From Platycnemis pennipes (lineage: Eukaryota > Arthropoda > Insecta > Odonata > Platycnemididae), in the NCBI GenBank assembly GCA_933228895.1, contig OW121852.1:56896872-56960871 (forward strand): 64,000 nucleotides of DNA. Reading direction: 5' to 3'. Under the pieces are notes generated by a model. It was not told the origin of the DNA, made no database searches, and worked only from the letters and a program-made list of their open reading frames with translations. The position numbers and the translations under genes are program-made. Every line of letters starts with the position of its first letter. Position 1 is the first letter of the stretch. This document shows positions 1 to 10,730 of the stretch, piece after piece.

Positions 1-369
1 AATTAGCCCTTCACATCTCCTATCTAACTTAATGCCGGCTAAATTTCCCATTCTTTTCCTCTTTCTTAACCATTGAATCAAAATTCAGACTGACGTTTAT
101 CAACATCCCATCTCCATTGTCCTCGTTCCACTTTTTATGCCTACTTCGAATATACCCGCGCCAGTCACACCAAATACCTTTCCTCCCAGCTCGGGTAATT
201 TTTTCTATCCATTCAAGATTTCGACTACCAATTTTTTTTACAACCTTTCCATTTTACCACTTATTCCTCCGTCCTCAAATCTACACAGCTTATCCACTCC
301 ATTCTATTTTGCACCAGCAGCTCACACATTTGTAATCCACACGCATCTTTTGACATAACCACCTAAGTT
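1..369. other. Pyrimidine-rich unassigned stretch
   Basis: The plus strand is rich in C and T. Two short overlapping open frames exist here but show no family motif and no codon pattern I trust. No repeat ends or RNA-gene signature were seen. Confidence 0.4.
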
Positions 370-600
370 ACGGGATGATATAACGCCAAACTTTGGCTTT
401 TGGTGTCGTGGCCTCTCTACTAGAATCTCATTCCGACATTCCGAGTCCCATGGTTCAAATCCGGGCAGGATCAGACATGATTTAATGGAATCCTGAACCC
501 TTCTCAAAAGCCAAGGGGAGAGCATTTCTACATCATTAAACCGTCCGTCGAATAGGACGTTAAACAGTGGACCCTATGGTGCTTGTCTTCACGCGCGAGA
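370..600 (+). repeat. tRNA-derived SINE, family A, diverged copy
   Basis: A pol III B-box-like motif (ggttcaaatcc, 452-462) lies in a tRNA-like head. About 75 bp later comes a body motif shared with other copies here: cgtccgtcgaataggacg at 542-559, then ttaaac and ggaccctatggtgc. The same body appears at 26.0 kb on this strand and at 17.5 kb on the other. Ends are approximate and no target-site duplication was found. It is a non-coding retroposon and not a functional tRNA. Confidence 0.6.
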
Positions 601-1139
601 TGATGTTGAAGTCGAATATCTCCACTCTTTCCCAACACCGTGAAAAATTACACTGACAGAAATTACACTCAATCAAGATTATCCATGAAATTGAAAATAG
701 TATCATGCATGACAAAAAAGCCTTTAATTCAATCTGCACAAACTTCCACTGTCTATGTTAGAGTTTTAACCTGATCCCTTTTCCTTGTATGTACTCAAGA
801 GTCGAAGTCACTTCCCTACGACCGACTCTTAAATATCGCACGCCCTTTCCCAAGAGCAACAGGCTCCGCTTATCCCGGCCCACCCGAGATAAGCACGCTT
901 GCGGCCCAAGGTATTTCCTTCGTCGGAAATTTTGCCGGCTCGCGACAGGATGGCGGGTTCGCGTGCGAACATGCAAGGGCACGCAGGGATCGAAATCTGG
1001 GCGAGTACGTGAGCGCATCCGAGGAACGAAGAGCCTTGTAATTTCGTACTCATTTAACGCATTCCGTGTACACGCTTTGGTGAACCGAAGGTGAGATAGA
1101 GTCGGGCCCGGCCGATCGACCAACCTCTCGTATTTAATC
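601..1139. other. Unassigned DNA with GC/CpG-rich patch
   Basis: About 790-1110 is clearly richer in G+C and CpG than its surroundings and carries opposing open frames that look incidental. I recognise no domain. It could be a decayed repeat or an unannotated regulatory island. Confidence 0.35.
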
Positions 1140-1545
1140 ATTCATTTCCATTTTTATACCATTCACTCCTGTGCATTTGTCGAAAGGCTCTTCCCCATTA
1201 CATTTTTCAGATATATTCCCAACCTCCCCTCTCACTATCCAAATATCCTTAAATTTCCCTTCCAATCCCGTATTCATTATCTTTCCACCTTAAAAAAAGA
1301 CCTTCGGTCTTCCAGTGCCCCATTTCTTTTTCTTTCCTCCCTCATCAATCGCAACACTTCATTCGCCCTTCTTTAAGTCCATCGCCCATTTTCCATTCTC
1401 CTCCACACCCACTTCACTGAATCCTTTAATATCCCTTCGTCGTCTTTCCATAGATGTCACGTCTCGTGTCCATACCACGCTAAACTTCATACGAAGCTTT
1501 TCTTTAACATTTTTCCTCACACGTTTGTCAAACATGATGGAATTG
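1140..1545 (-). pseudogene. Decayed RTE-like ORF2 C-terminal fragment
   Basis: On the minus strand the translation runs KFSVVW, then TSMERRRRDIKGF, then GVEENGKWAMDLKK. A shifted frame continues NEVLRLMREERKRN. This follows the order of the C-terminal region of the intact RTE-like ORF2 at 21-24 kb (IWSIFLYG, AAEKKRVEAFEMW, KIKW, NEEVLRRVGEKR). It carries at least one frameshift and several substitutions, so it cannot be functional. No terminal repeats were found; the 3' tail seems lost or eroded. It could belong to a sister RTE subfamily. Confidence 0.55.
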
Positions 1546-3405
1546 AACACAAAAAATTATAAAAAATAAAGATTAAAACATTGTTAAAATGGCCCCTAAG
1601 AATCATCTTTGCCAATTTTTCTATTAGCTTCATAATTAAGTTTTCAGAGTCGTTGAAAAACTATTTTCTTGGCATCCATTAAACCATAGTGGCAATAATG
1701 ATTGACATCGATCATATTAACTTTAAATTTAAGAAATGTTTAAGACTTGGTCGATCATTAAGGCAGGTTAGAAATAGCTTCCATTATCTGGGTATTCTTC
1801 TGCACGTTATAAGTTGAGCACGAAATACAAAAAAAGTAGCGAAGGATATGCTTATGAAGAAAATGGGGTGTGATGATGAAGACCCTGATCAATGACGATC
1901 AAATTTTTAGGAAACTTTGACACGGAAGACGATGCTGTAAAGTTGTGAAATCTTGACAAACTACGGTGAAGAATGTAGAGAACTGACAGTATAAACATTC
2001 AGAGGTGAGTTAAGGAAGGACAGAGAAGGGAAGGTGAAGGGAAGGGAAGGTGTTGAATGAGAGTGGTTAGCAAAATCGCAATACATTCTTCATAAACTAA
2101 AGCGCAGGCATTGAGGCAGTCGATTATTTTACTAATCGCTCCCTCACGACTCGAGTTAGTGTTTAAAGAAAAAAATGACAGAAATTAAACTGACTCAGTG
2201 CTACTTAAAAGCAGGAGTAAAATTCTGGTAATACTAATATATTTTAACCCACGCGGCACACAACTCACCATTTAAATAACAAGCGAAGTAACTGATTTAC
2301 GAGGAAGGATCAAGCGTCAAACAAAAAAAAATGAAGGATTAATTTACTCTTAGCACCATCAACGAATACAAACATAGCTTCATACTGCCAATCGCTTTAA
2401 ATCCCTCAATTTATCCGTTTTTCCTCACTCTCTATTTCCCTTTTACTCTTTTCCATTGTTGGTAACCTACAAGTCTCTGCGATCACGGCGGTACCAATCT
2501 ATGAGTACATCTCGGGAATAAACATGAAGGGGAAACAAGTAGGCAGAAAGATTCTTTTATTGAAAATCAAAGTAAAACTATGAAAACACAAAATTTAAGC
2601 TAATACTTCTTTCCGCAAATGCTTATTATCCTAATTTTGGAATGAATACATTTCAGTTTCACACGATTCCCATCATCTCGCGGGCTTTGTTTGACAGTGA
2701 AACTAAAACCTGATTATTAATATCATCCAATGTATTAATGGATAGGTCCTTTCGTAAAAATCGACGAAAAATGGAAACGGAATAAGCCAGGCAATAGAAT
2801 TTAGAATATATCTCGAAAATTTCAAAATTTTATGAATCACAACCATCTCAAAAGGCAGCAGTCTCAACGGCTATTTCAGGTCGAATTTCAGGTTGGGCAT
2901 GAAGTTTAACCCTCCAAAACCCTTTTCTGGTCAGGTCTACCGGGAAACACCGGGAGAAATGGCCAATAAGAACTTCTGAGCTACTAATTGACGCTTGGGC
3001 TTGAATAACTATCGATTAGGACCCCAAAAGAGGAAAGCAAGCGACTTCCTGAGGGCTCACTCAACCAGAAACGACAGAAAAGGGTTTATGGGGGCCAATA
3101 AAAAGTCCTGAGCCAGCAAAACTTGACCCTGAATGTAAAACTCTGGAGAGATTGACTATTAGCATAAATTGCGCCATGACTGGAAGGTATGGGTTCGAGG
3201 GACCTTGAATAAAAGTGAGTTACTTTGCGGAGTATGAGACAGGGCTCAGCATTAGCACATTTATTACAATACTCTGAAGGTTACATAATACATCGGTGGC
3301 TAAGTCTTGGACCAGAAAAAGTAGGCATTTGACATGAGCACCCATTTTATAATAATTAGCTGTCTCTCTTTGGGGTTAAATTGAGACTAAGTACTCTTCT
3401 TCCAC
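1546..3405. other. AT-rich unassigned intergenic DNA
   Basis: No open frame of note, no TIR or TSD pair and no RNA-gene signature seen. A purine-rich run of GGGAAGG-type repeats lies near 2015-2055. Confidence 0.4.
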
Positions 3406-3492
3406 CTAAAACCTCATCATCATCATCGGTCAGCAATCCTAGGATTGGTTTGACGCAGCCCTCCACTCGATTATCATTCTCTAAAACCTCAT
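3406..3492 (-). mobile_element. 63-bp 5'-truncated RTE-like 3' end with 12-bp TSD
   Basis: The insert at 3418-3480 is only the extreme 3' end of the RTE-like family on the minus strand. It holds the last codons (SNQS then TAG, with CCTAGGATTG around the stop) followed by a (TGA)n tail. The flanks are exact 12-bp copies of ctaaaacctcat at 3406-3417 and 3481-3492. The perfect duplication marks it as a genuine, fairly recent target-primed insertion. It overlaps a meaningless minus-strand open frame. Confidence 0.85.
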
Positions 3493-5180
3493 TAATATTA
3501 ATTACAATGCTTTTAAAATAAAAAATTAGTAAACAAATATATCGTTTTAATAAAAAGGATAAGAAAAAATAATTTCGAATAGAAACAAATTCGAAATAGT
3601 AGGAAATTCTAAAAATAACAGCAGAAGTTACGTGCTTAGGACACCTAACAGCATAAAAAAGCATGAGTAACATGCATAAAAATAATTTAATCTATTATTT
3701 TGATTTAATTTATATTAATTTGAAAAAATAATATCACAGTATAAATATCATTTAGCGAAACGGTTTTATATCTTAAAAAATATTTACCGATCCATCTCTA
3801 AAAACGCGATACTAACTCATTTTTATAAATTTTCTCTAAAATATATGCTATTCTTCCATGAAACATCATAAGCTTCTTCTCCGCTAAATGTAGTCAACCT
3901 TTACTCGGGTCATCTCTTTAAATTAATATCAGGCTGTTATTATCAACAGGGCAAATATAGCCATGTTTATAATGTGTCAACAAACATACACCTAAAATTA
4001 GAAATATTCATGAATATGTCGCATACATCACTCATAATAGCAGCACATTTGAAATGACTGGTAAAAATAAGTAATAACTTTTATGAGTTAATACGCTGAA
4101 AAATAATAGTTTTATTATTGAGAGAAATGAGTTTAATGGAAATTATTCGCAAGTGTGGTAGGGAGGTGTTTATTACTCCTGATTAAAGATACGATTGATT
4201 CACCATATTTTTTCGAAAATTTTTTAACAATCTTGCAATTGAATTAAATCGATTAAATACATTGAAAATTTAATAAAAATTAAACCTATCCTATTAGTAA
4301 AATAAGATAATTCCCCAATGGAAATAGCTAAATAATCTATTTTATCATTTAATTTCCCATTAATATGCAAAAAACATGTTTGCCGATAGTTTAATTTTGA
4401 GATACTTTAAAGCTGAATATCATTTTTAATGGTAACATTTAAAATAGAAAATTAACTAGAATATGAGGAAATGGCAGCACAAATATATTGTCTATTGAAT
4501 ATTTTTTGCTTCAAAATGGAATTGTTAAGTGAAGCTTATGGACATTACAGCTTGTGGACAACGGTTCATTTAAACCACACGAAGACATTCACACAGTCCA
4601 ATTTTTTCCAGGAAAATAATTCGAAATCCGGAAAACAGCAATATCAATTTAAAAAACTGGTGCCTGCGAATCACGAAAAAAAAATAAAGTCACCAGATAA
4701 ATTGTGAACCAGGAAGTCTCTACGGCTACTCAATTTTTAATGGTTGCCTTTCTTTCTACCCTCATTGTCCTTTTCGTAGGGGCTGAGCCTTGGGAAAATT
4801 TGAGGATCTCTTGAGCTTTAATAGGAAGAAACAGATGGGCAGGAAAAGAAAGAGGAACAAAAATTATCTATCATGGAAAAAGAGAAATGGGACTCGGATG
4901 GCTTGTCTTTCCCTTTCCCCTTTAACGGCCTCCCACACTCCCAAAGAGGCAATTTTCAGGCTTGAGTACGCTCGAGGAAATTGGCAGGCTTCCATTTTGA
5001 CACGCACGCAAGGCCTTCAGGAGGAGTGAGAGGGGAAGGATCGATTATGGGGGCAGAGGTGAACTCCATAAGTCACTCCTTATGATGATAAAAATAGGGC
5101 TCTAATAGAGCTTATACAGACATCAACTAAATATATATTTATATAACATCTCGCTAAATAAGCAATTACTTGTCTTGCAA
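3493..5180. other. AT-rich unassigned DNA
   Basis: Very AT-rich to about 4.75 kb, then more balanced. Short open frames around 4.47-5.03 kb show no motif and no homology I can name. No terminal repeats detected. Confidence 0.4.
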
Positions 5181-5390
5181 CAAGTGACGGCGAAGTCAAA
5201 TGGGTAAAACGTTCATTTGCCAACCACGGCATTCCAGGTACAAACTTTAGAGAGCACTCATTGCAAGCGCCTGAAACAATTTTACAAATAAGCCATTGCT
5301 TCTCTTATACCAAGCGACGGCGAAGTGCAATTGGTAAAACGCTCATTTGCAAACCACGGAAATTTCAGGTACAAGCCTTTGAGAGCACTG
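5181..5390 (+). repeat. Tandem pair of tRNA-SINE-like heads, 130-bp period
   Basis: Two diverged copies of about 80-90 bp sit exactly 130 bp apart (caagtgacggcgaagt at 5181, caagcgacggcgaagt at 5311). Each reads through a ggtaaaac...catttgc...aaccacgg block to a degenerate B box (caggtacaa) and ends at gagagcact. The layout resembles a tRNA-derived SINE head. No separate TSDs were found, so this may be a local duplication. Confidence 0.5.
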
Positions 5391-5391
5391 A

Positions 5392-5551
5392 AGAATGGGA
5401 ATGGCAGGCCTCGTATGAGGTATGTGGAGCCAGTTGTGAAGGATATAAAAGAGAGGAGCAACGTCAATATGAAGAGGTTGGCCGATAGAAGAATCGAGTG
5501 GAGGGCTGCGTCAAACCAATCCTAGGATTATTGACTGATGATGATGATGAA
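5392..5551 (+). mobile_element. 5'-truncated RTE-like 3' fragment
   Basis: This encodes the family's last ~45 codons: GRPRMRYVEPVVKDIKER then a run matching MKRLADRRIEW and AASNQS, stop, and a TGATGATGATGATGA tail. It is close to the end of the full-length copy at 21.1 kb. The first codons are out of register (aatgggaatggcagg against ggaagattggaaaaggcagg). No convincing target-site duplication was found. Confidence 0.8.
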
Positions 5552-5670
5552 GCTATAAAGAATTTTATCACGCATAAAAATCGACAACTAGTTTCATTCG
5601 AACATAAGAAAATCACTTGTAAATACAATTATCTTCCAGCATTTCCATTACTGCTGCAGGGTATTTATCG

Positions 5671-5776
5671 TTATCATCGGGCAACAATCCTAGGATTGGT
5701 TCGACGCAGCCCTCCACTCGATTTTTCTATCGGTCAACCTCTTCATATTAATGTAATTCATCTCTTTTATATCCTT
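5671..5776 (-). mobile_element. RTE-like 3' fragment in opposite orientation
   Basis: On the minus strand this matches the last ~30 codons and stop region of the RTE-like family (the CCTAGGATTG core lies at 5688-5698 on the plus strand), with a short degraded TGA-type tail. It lies about 120 bp from the plus-strand fragment at 5392-5551, so the two form an imperfect inverted pair. Flanking duplications were not identified. Confidence 0.75.
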
Positions 5777-6744
5777 AAATAATATAAATGAATAACAAAT
5801 AATAAGATCCAGGTGACAATGAATGTTTCTGTCAGATTCAACTGTGATCTAAAACGCTAGGATCACATTATAGATTCATATAAGAAACTAAAATGCCTTC
5901 AAATCTTTAATTATCTCTTTTCTCCGCCTTCAATAATTTCAAGCCAAACTGCCTATCTTACATTTTAAGCTCCTTTATTTTAAAATATATTCAAAATAGC
6001 TAAATATTCCACCATTTAGACCTACAGATTGCTAAGTAGAACACGAAATTCTATCATAAATCCTTCATAGCCACAGTATCACATAATTGGAATTCACTCC
6101 CACAGGATATAACAAAAATGCCAAAATATGGAAAATTTTAAAAGTAAAGTATTCAAGTTTATATTTTAGCTACACGTAAATTACGTGATTTCCTTTGTAT
6201 CCATTCCACTTCAGCAACTGGAAGAACACAGGAAAAGGATCCAGCCCACCTAACTTGAACCAGTGAATTTCGTATTTCACTGCAATTAGTGAGACGAAGG
6301 CGTTTTATCACCGATCCGAGAACCCGAGACGGTGACGGACTGACATAATAGATATTGGCACTCACACTTCTCACGCTTTAAATATAAAATATGAACCCAT
6401 CAGAATTCAGATACTAAGAGATGATGAGTAGAAGAGCAGGATGGAGTCGAAGGGAGATGAGAAGCAAGAACACCTGCTTAAGAAGGGATTCAAAGAACTG
6501 GCTCAAGAAAATACACACTATTTTCGCAATAGATACGAGTACTATTAATCATCTTACTATGAATAAAACTCTTACCATTTAAGATGTATGCGTAAAAACA
6601 GAGTAAAATGTTAGCGAACAGTCTTAGAATATCCAAAAAAAAAGTATATGGCTGATACGGAGCACATATTTGACCTCAATTCCCTGTATTAATTATTATA
6701 TATTATTATTGTTGTGTACAGGGGAATATAAAAAGAAAAAGAAA
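5777..6744. other. Unassigned intergenic DNA
   Basis: AT-rich, with no supported gene, terminal repeat or RNA signature. Confidence 0.4.
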
Positions 6745-7690
6745 GGAAATCGCTTAGCAAGGATTTAGATGTAATTAAAGAGTGGTGCGACAAACGGCAG
6801 TTAGAACTTAACCTTAAAAAGTGTGTAGCTATCAATTTTTGGAGGAGGAATAATTCGATAGAGCGATCCTATAAAATTAGTAACACGAAGATCGAAAACG
6901 TTGAAACCATAAGATATTGAGGTATAACAATCACTAAAGATTTATCGTGGGGAAGACACATCCGGGAAATATACGGCCGCGCGAAGAGAAAGCTAGGATT
7001 AATAAAAAGAGAACTTGGGAAATGTCACGAGAAGACAAAAGAGCGATGTTACTTTTCACTAGGCCCCACCTTGAGTATGTATGCCAGTGTATGGGATCCG
7101 AATGAATTAGGTTTGATCAGAGAACTAGACAGTGTGCAGCGTAGAGCAGCTAGGTTCGTTAAAAGGTGTATTATAGGTTTAGTAGCGAAACAGAATCAAT
7201 ACAAGAAATAGGGTGGGAATCATTATCAGAGCGTAAGTTAAAGTACAGATTATATCTATTAGAGAAATTTCAATCGGATAGCAGGCATATGTTAAAATAC
7301 CAGCGTATTATGCTAGATTCAACCAGATAAATAAGATTAGAGAGATAGATTATCGTACTGATAGATTCAAAATATCATTTTCCCCCGTACTATAAGAGAA
7401 CAGAATAGGCAGCATAGCAAAGGGATAGGTAAGGGAAATATTTTAGAGTAGTCTGCAGTGCATGATGCATGTATTAACAACCAATCCCTTATTACTATAT
7501 AGATACTAACAATCTAGTTGCCTGAGACCCTATTGTAGCATGTTTGCATGTTTATATATTGTAGCATGTTTGCATGTTTATAATCATGCTTGGTGATCTT
7601 CATCCCCTGCTACACACCCTCGCGGTGGCTTGCAGGGTATCGTGTAAATGTAGATGTATTAAAATAAATACTGGCGCTTCATTGAGACAT
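6745..7690 (+). mobile_element. Jockey-like non-LTR element, 3' fragment
   Basis: The translation gives the region after the RT catalytic box: DLDVIKEWCDKRQLELNLKK, then NFWRR, IRY-GITITKDLSWGRHI, GRAKRKLGLIKRELGKC, and after a shift YASVWDPNE and VQRRAARFV. A later block gives IREIDYRTDRFKISFFPRTIRE. Several stops and frameshifts make it a pseudogene. The 3' UTR ends with ccctgctacacaccctcgcg and ggtggcttgcagggt (about 7600-7640), then tgtagatgta. The same 3' end occurs on the minus strand at 38.2 kb and on the plus strand at 49.95 kb. It is 5'-truncated. Clade naming is by overall look only. Confidence 0.75.
7532..7583 (+). repeat. 26-bp tandem duplication in the retrotransposon 3' UTR
   Basis: Two near-identical copies of a unit beginning attgtagcatgtttgcatg lie end to end at 7532-7557 and 7558-7583. 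They sit just before the conserved 3' terminal hairpin of the Jockey-like fragment. This may be a local slip or a family-specific 3' UTR repeat. Confidence 0.85.
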
Positions 7691-8651
7691 GATTACTTCG
7701 GCAGAGTCATCGACGTAAACGTACAGCTGTATTAGCTATCAATACCTCATAGATGTGAAAAATTACCTATTAAGTTAAAAATAAAATTAAAGCCTAAAAT
7801 TATATTTGCATAACCTTGGTCGTGCCCTTCACCTGACTTTTATCTGTTATGTATTCTACATCCACCATCCACCATAGAAAGTCATTTCATTATCGATTAA
7901 ATGACTTTCTAAACGTGAGCAATGTGTTTGCATGCTCTAGCAAGTGTTCCGGTTCCGGTATAAGTAAACGAAGGGAACATCACTAGTAATTAAATGAATG
8001 TAGGAAGCGGGTTAACTTGATGGTTGGATGATATGAACGTAATTATGGATGAAAACAAAATGGATTAAAAGATCTAGACAGTATACATGGATACATGGAA
8101 GTACGCTGAAGCGTTATCAACCAGCATGAAAACCAATTCATAATGGAACGTTGGTACTAAAGAATAATAGTTAAACAATGGATGAAATTTAGCATGAGAA
8201 GTAAATCAACAATTCCAACAAATTGTTGACATAGGTAAAAGAGGCAGAAAAGGAAGTTGAACGGAGATTTAAGTAAAAAGCAGTGAAAGTGGTTGGATGA
8301 CGTAGAAGAAGATAATAGAATACTAAAGAGGGTTAATTATGAGTAAGAGTGGAAACGGGAGGAAAAGATTAAGCATATATTCAAAATGGAATGAACACAG
8401 GCAGGATTTATAAAGATTTTACGAGTGATTGAACGCAAAAAGATCCCTTGTTATAGTTATTACGTTGATGTGAATTGGTTAGGAAAAGAACCTACACGGA
8501 GAAGAGTGGGTTATACACATACTAACCAATAGAATTATGTAGATTAATGATGATCGTTTGATTCACTTGCCTCGCATCAATGCTTGTACTCACCAACAGC
8601 TGTAATAAAGTTAAACCTGTACTTTCTTACACTCTTCTCTTAAAAGCCTGC
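7691..8651. other. Mostly unassigned DNA, possible RTE-type trace
   Basis: Around 8283-8360 (+) one frame reads KWLDDVEEDNRILKRV and then EWKREEKI after a stop. This recalls the tail of RTE/RTE-X ORF2 proteins (WLDDVEEDL...EWR). It lacks any 3' tail, so it is only a hint. The rest shows nothing I can support. Confidence 0.25.
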
Positions 8652-8812
8652 CATGAAGATCATTAAAATCAAAGTTCGAAGCCTTAACGTGGTGGAAGGT
8701 TGTCATGATGTCAACTAATAAGAAATCTTAGTCACTTCCACAGGATTTTATTCAATAAATAAAATCCTGTGGAAGTGACTAAGATTTCTTATTAGTTGAC
8801 ATGAAGATCATT
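8652..8812. repeat. Perfect 43-bp-arm hairpin with offset 13-bp direct repeats
   Basis: Arms 8708-8750 and 8760-8802 are exact reverse complements around a 9-nt loop (ttcaataaa). A 13-bp direct repeat (catgaagatcatt) lies at 8652-8664 and 8800-8812: the right copy overlaps the end of the right arm by 3 bp, and the left copy is 43 bp before the left arm. It may be a foldback/MITE insertion or a template-switch product. There are no coding features. Confidence 0.9.
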
Positions 8813-9631
8813 GGTTACTAAACTCATTTATAGAATAGTCGTGGAAAATATTGAATTTCGAGAGCATATCTTGGAATACAAAAGTGATGAGCGAGGGAAC
8901 TTCCATAATCAACGACTAAATTCCTCCTTACCCTCCAAAAAATCTCAAAACACTAAGCTTTTAAATCCGGTAGTCCTACACAGCCACTTTAACGATTTTG
9001 GAGACTAACTGGAAAGGCAGACGCTACCGATATTCCGAATTTCCTGTGCGAGCGAAGACTACGGAATCGGAAGCAAAGTTACGGAATAGAATAGAGTTCT
9101 GCGATCTTTCAGGGAGCATTAGCACTCTCACTCGAATTTCCAAGTTTGAGGTATTTGGTTTGTTTGAAGGGTTTGAGGGGGGTGATGCTGACCACACACA
9201 GAGTGCACGATCGGAGATTAACTACACCCTCGACCGAGGGCGGTGAACCGAATTTTTTTCATCCAATCGCACCCCCAACCGGCTTCAGGGGTGAGAGCTG
9301 GATAGAGCCTACCATTATCATCGACCAGCCTTCCGCCAACTCGTCTCGTCGTCCGCCCGGAGCCGCTAATTCCATTATCCCTCCACTGCACAAGCCGACG
9401 TTTTGCGGACCGCTTCAAGATTCAAGTTCTCCGCCGATGGGAAAGACCGAAAGCCGCGAGGTGAAATCAAATCCAAAATGCATAAGGCATGGTTTCGAAC
9501 TGATATAACCAACGCTCTCATTTCTACCTGCATGAATAAGGGACGATGACGAAAACTCAATGGTACATGAGACCAAAAGAAATTTTCGGAACAGAAGGTT
9601 TTCCATTTCCCGAACAAATTCGATTTAATAT
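8813..9631. other. Unassigned DNA with GC-rich patch
   Basis: About 9000-9480 is GC- and CpG-rich with several overlapping short frames on both strands, none with a recognisable motif. No terminal repeats were seen. Confidence 0.35.
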
Positions 9632-10250
9632 CAAGTTTTTATCATCACCACCACAAGTTAGCAATCCTAACTTGGTTTTGAAGCAGCTCTCCACTCGATT
9701 CTACTATCGGCAAACCTCTTCATTTTAATATGATTCTCCTATTTTCACAATTCTTTCCATCTTTCACAATTTGTTCCTCCATCTTTCACAATTTGTTCCT
9801 CCATCTTTCACAATTTGTTCCATATACCTCATGCAAGGCTGCCTCTGTGCCATTATTACCGTTTTCTTGTCCCTCTACGATTGTCTTCATCAAACCATCG
9901 TATCTCAAGATTTGGCCGATTAAGTTGACCAGTCTTTACTTCAAAGTTTTAAGCAGGCTTCTCCTATCTTCCACCCTTCTTAAGACTTTTTCGTATGTCA
10001 CTCGGTCGATCCATTTTATCTTCACCATTCTTCTGTAACACCACATTCTAAATACTTGACTCGTCTGCTGCTGTTATCGCGCATGCCTCACTGTCATATA
10101 GAAGTACGCTCCAGATGTAAGTAATAATGAATAGTATTCTGACTTCCAATCTTGTAGTTTTAGTCATGAGTAGATTCTTCTTTTGCTAAATTACCCTCTT
10201 TGCCTAGTCTATTCAACTTAATATTTCCTTCTAGCTTCCAAGTTCTTGTA
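9632..10250 (-). mobile_element. RTE-like ORF2 3' fragment, about 600 bp
   Basis: On the minus strand this covers the family's C-terminus from the FFQKKNLLTAG region through the LYGSE/AFEMW-like, KIKWIDRV, TLKRR and GHILR-like blocks to the CAATCC end and a short degraded tail. Stops and indels make it a pseudogene. Inside it, a 22-bp unit has been triplicated. A weak flanking match (caagtttttat at 9632, caagttcttgt at 10239) could be an eroded TSD. Confidence 0.8.
9765..9830. repeat. 22-bp tandem repeat inside an RTE fragment
   Basis: Copies beginning cacaatttgttcctccatct start at 9765, 9787 and 9809, an exact 22-bp period. A diverged partial copy precedes them at 9746. The full-length relative at 21.2 kb has only one equivalent unit, so this arose after insertion or in a sublineage. 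Confidence 0.85.
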
Positions 10251-10636
10251 TAAAGAAAAGATAGCAATTTCTAGGTTTACTGTCATGTCTAAGGACGTTT
10301 TTTGACGTCATTAACGAGGATCGGAAAACGGGAATATCTAAGGTTGTTTTAACTCAGATAACAACTTAAAACTATCATCCTAGGAGACAATTATTCCTAA
10401 AATATAAAAAGATGTTACGAAAGGCTGATCGCGTATTTTTAAGATTTTTCTATATACTCATAAGCCGATGAATTATTATATTATAATGAAGAGCAAAAGT
10501 AGACACCTTTGTGTTTAAAGTTGCATTCAACCTCATGACGTAGTGCGTACGATTACAGCGGCTTCATTACAGTACGTACGCTACTTCGACAATATCTTCT
10601 CCTTTAAAGCATCTACAATTTTACATGGAATAACGA
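10251..10636. other. Unassigned DNA
   Basis: Nothing recognisable. A purine/pyrimidine-balanced AT-rich stretch. Confidence 0.4.
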
Positions 10637-10730
10637 CGCCTTGGCAGCTTCAGTGGTTACAGCATTGGACGGGAAATTAGGGGTTTCAGGTTCGAGTCCT
10701 GGTCGGAGTGAATGACTGTTCTATATGTAT
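10637..10730 (+). repeat. tRNA-derived SINE head
   Basis: A tRNA-like head has an A-box-like stretch (cagcttcagtggttacagc) and a perfect B box (ggttcgagtcc, 10689-10699) flanked by a short T-arm stem (cagg/cctg). The acceptor arm does not close, so this is not a functional tRNA. The 3' body could not be delimited. Confidence 0.55.
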
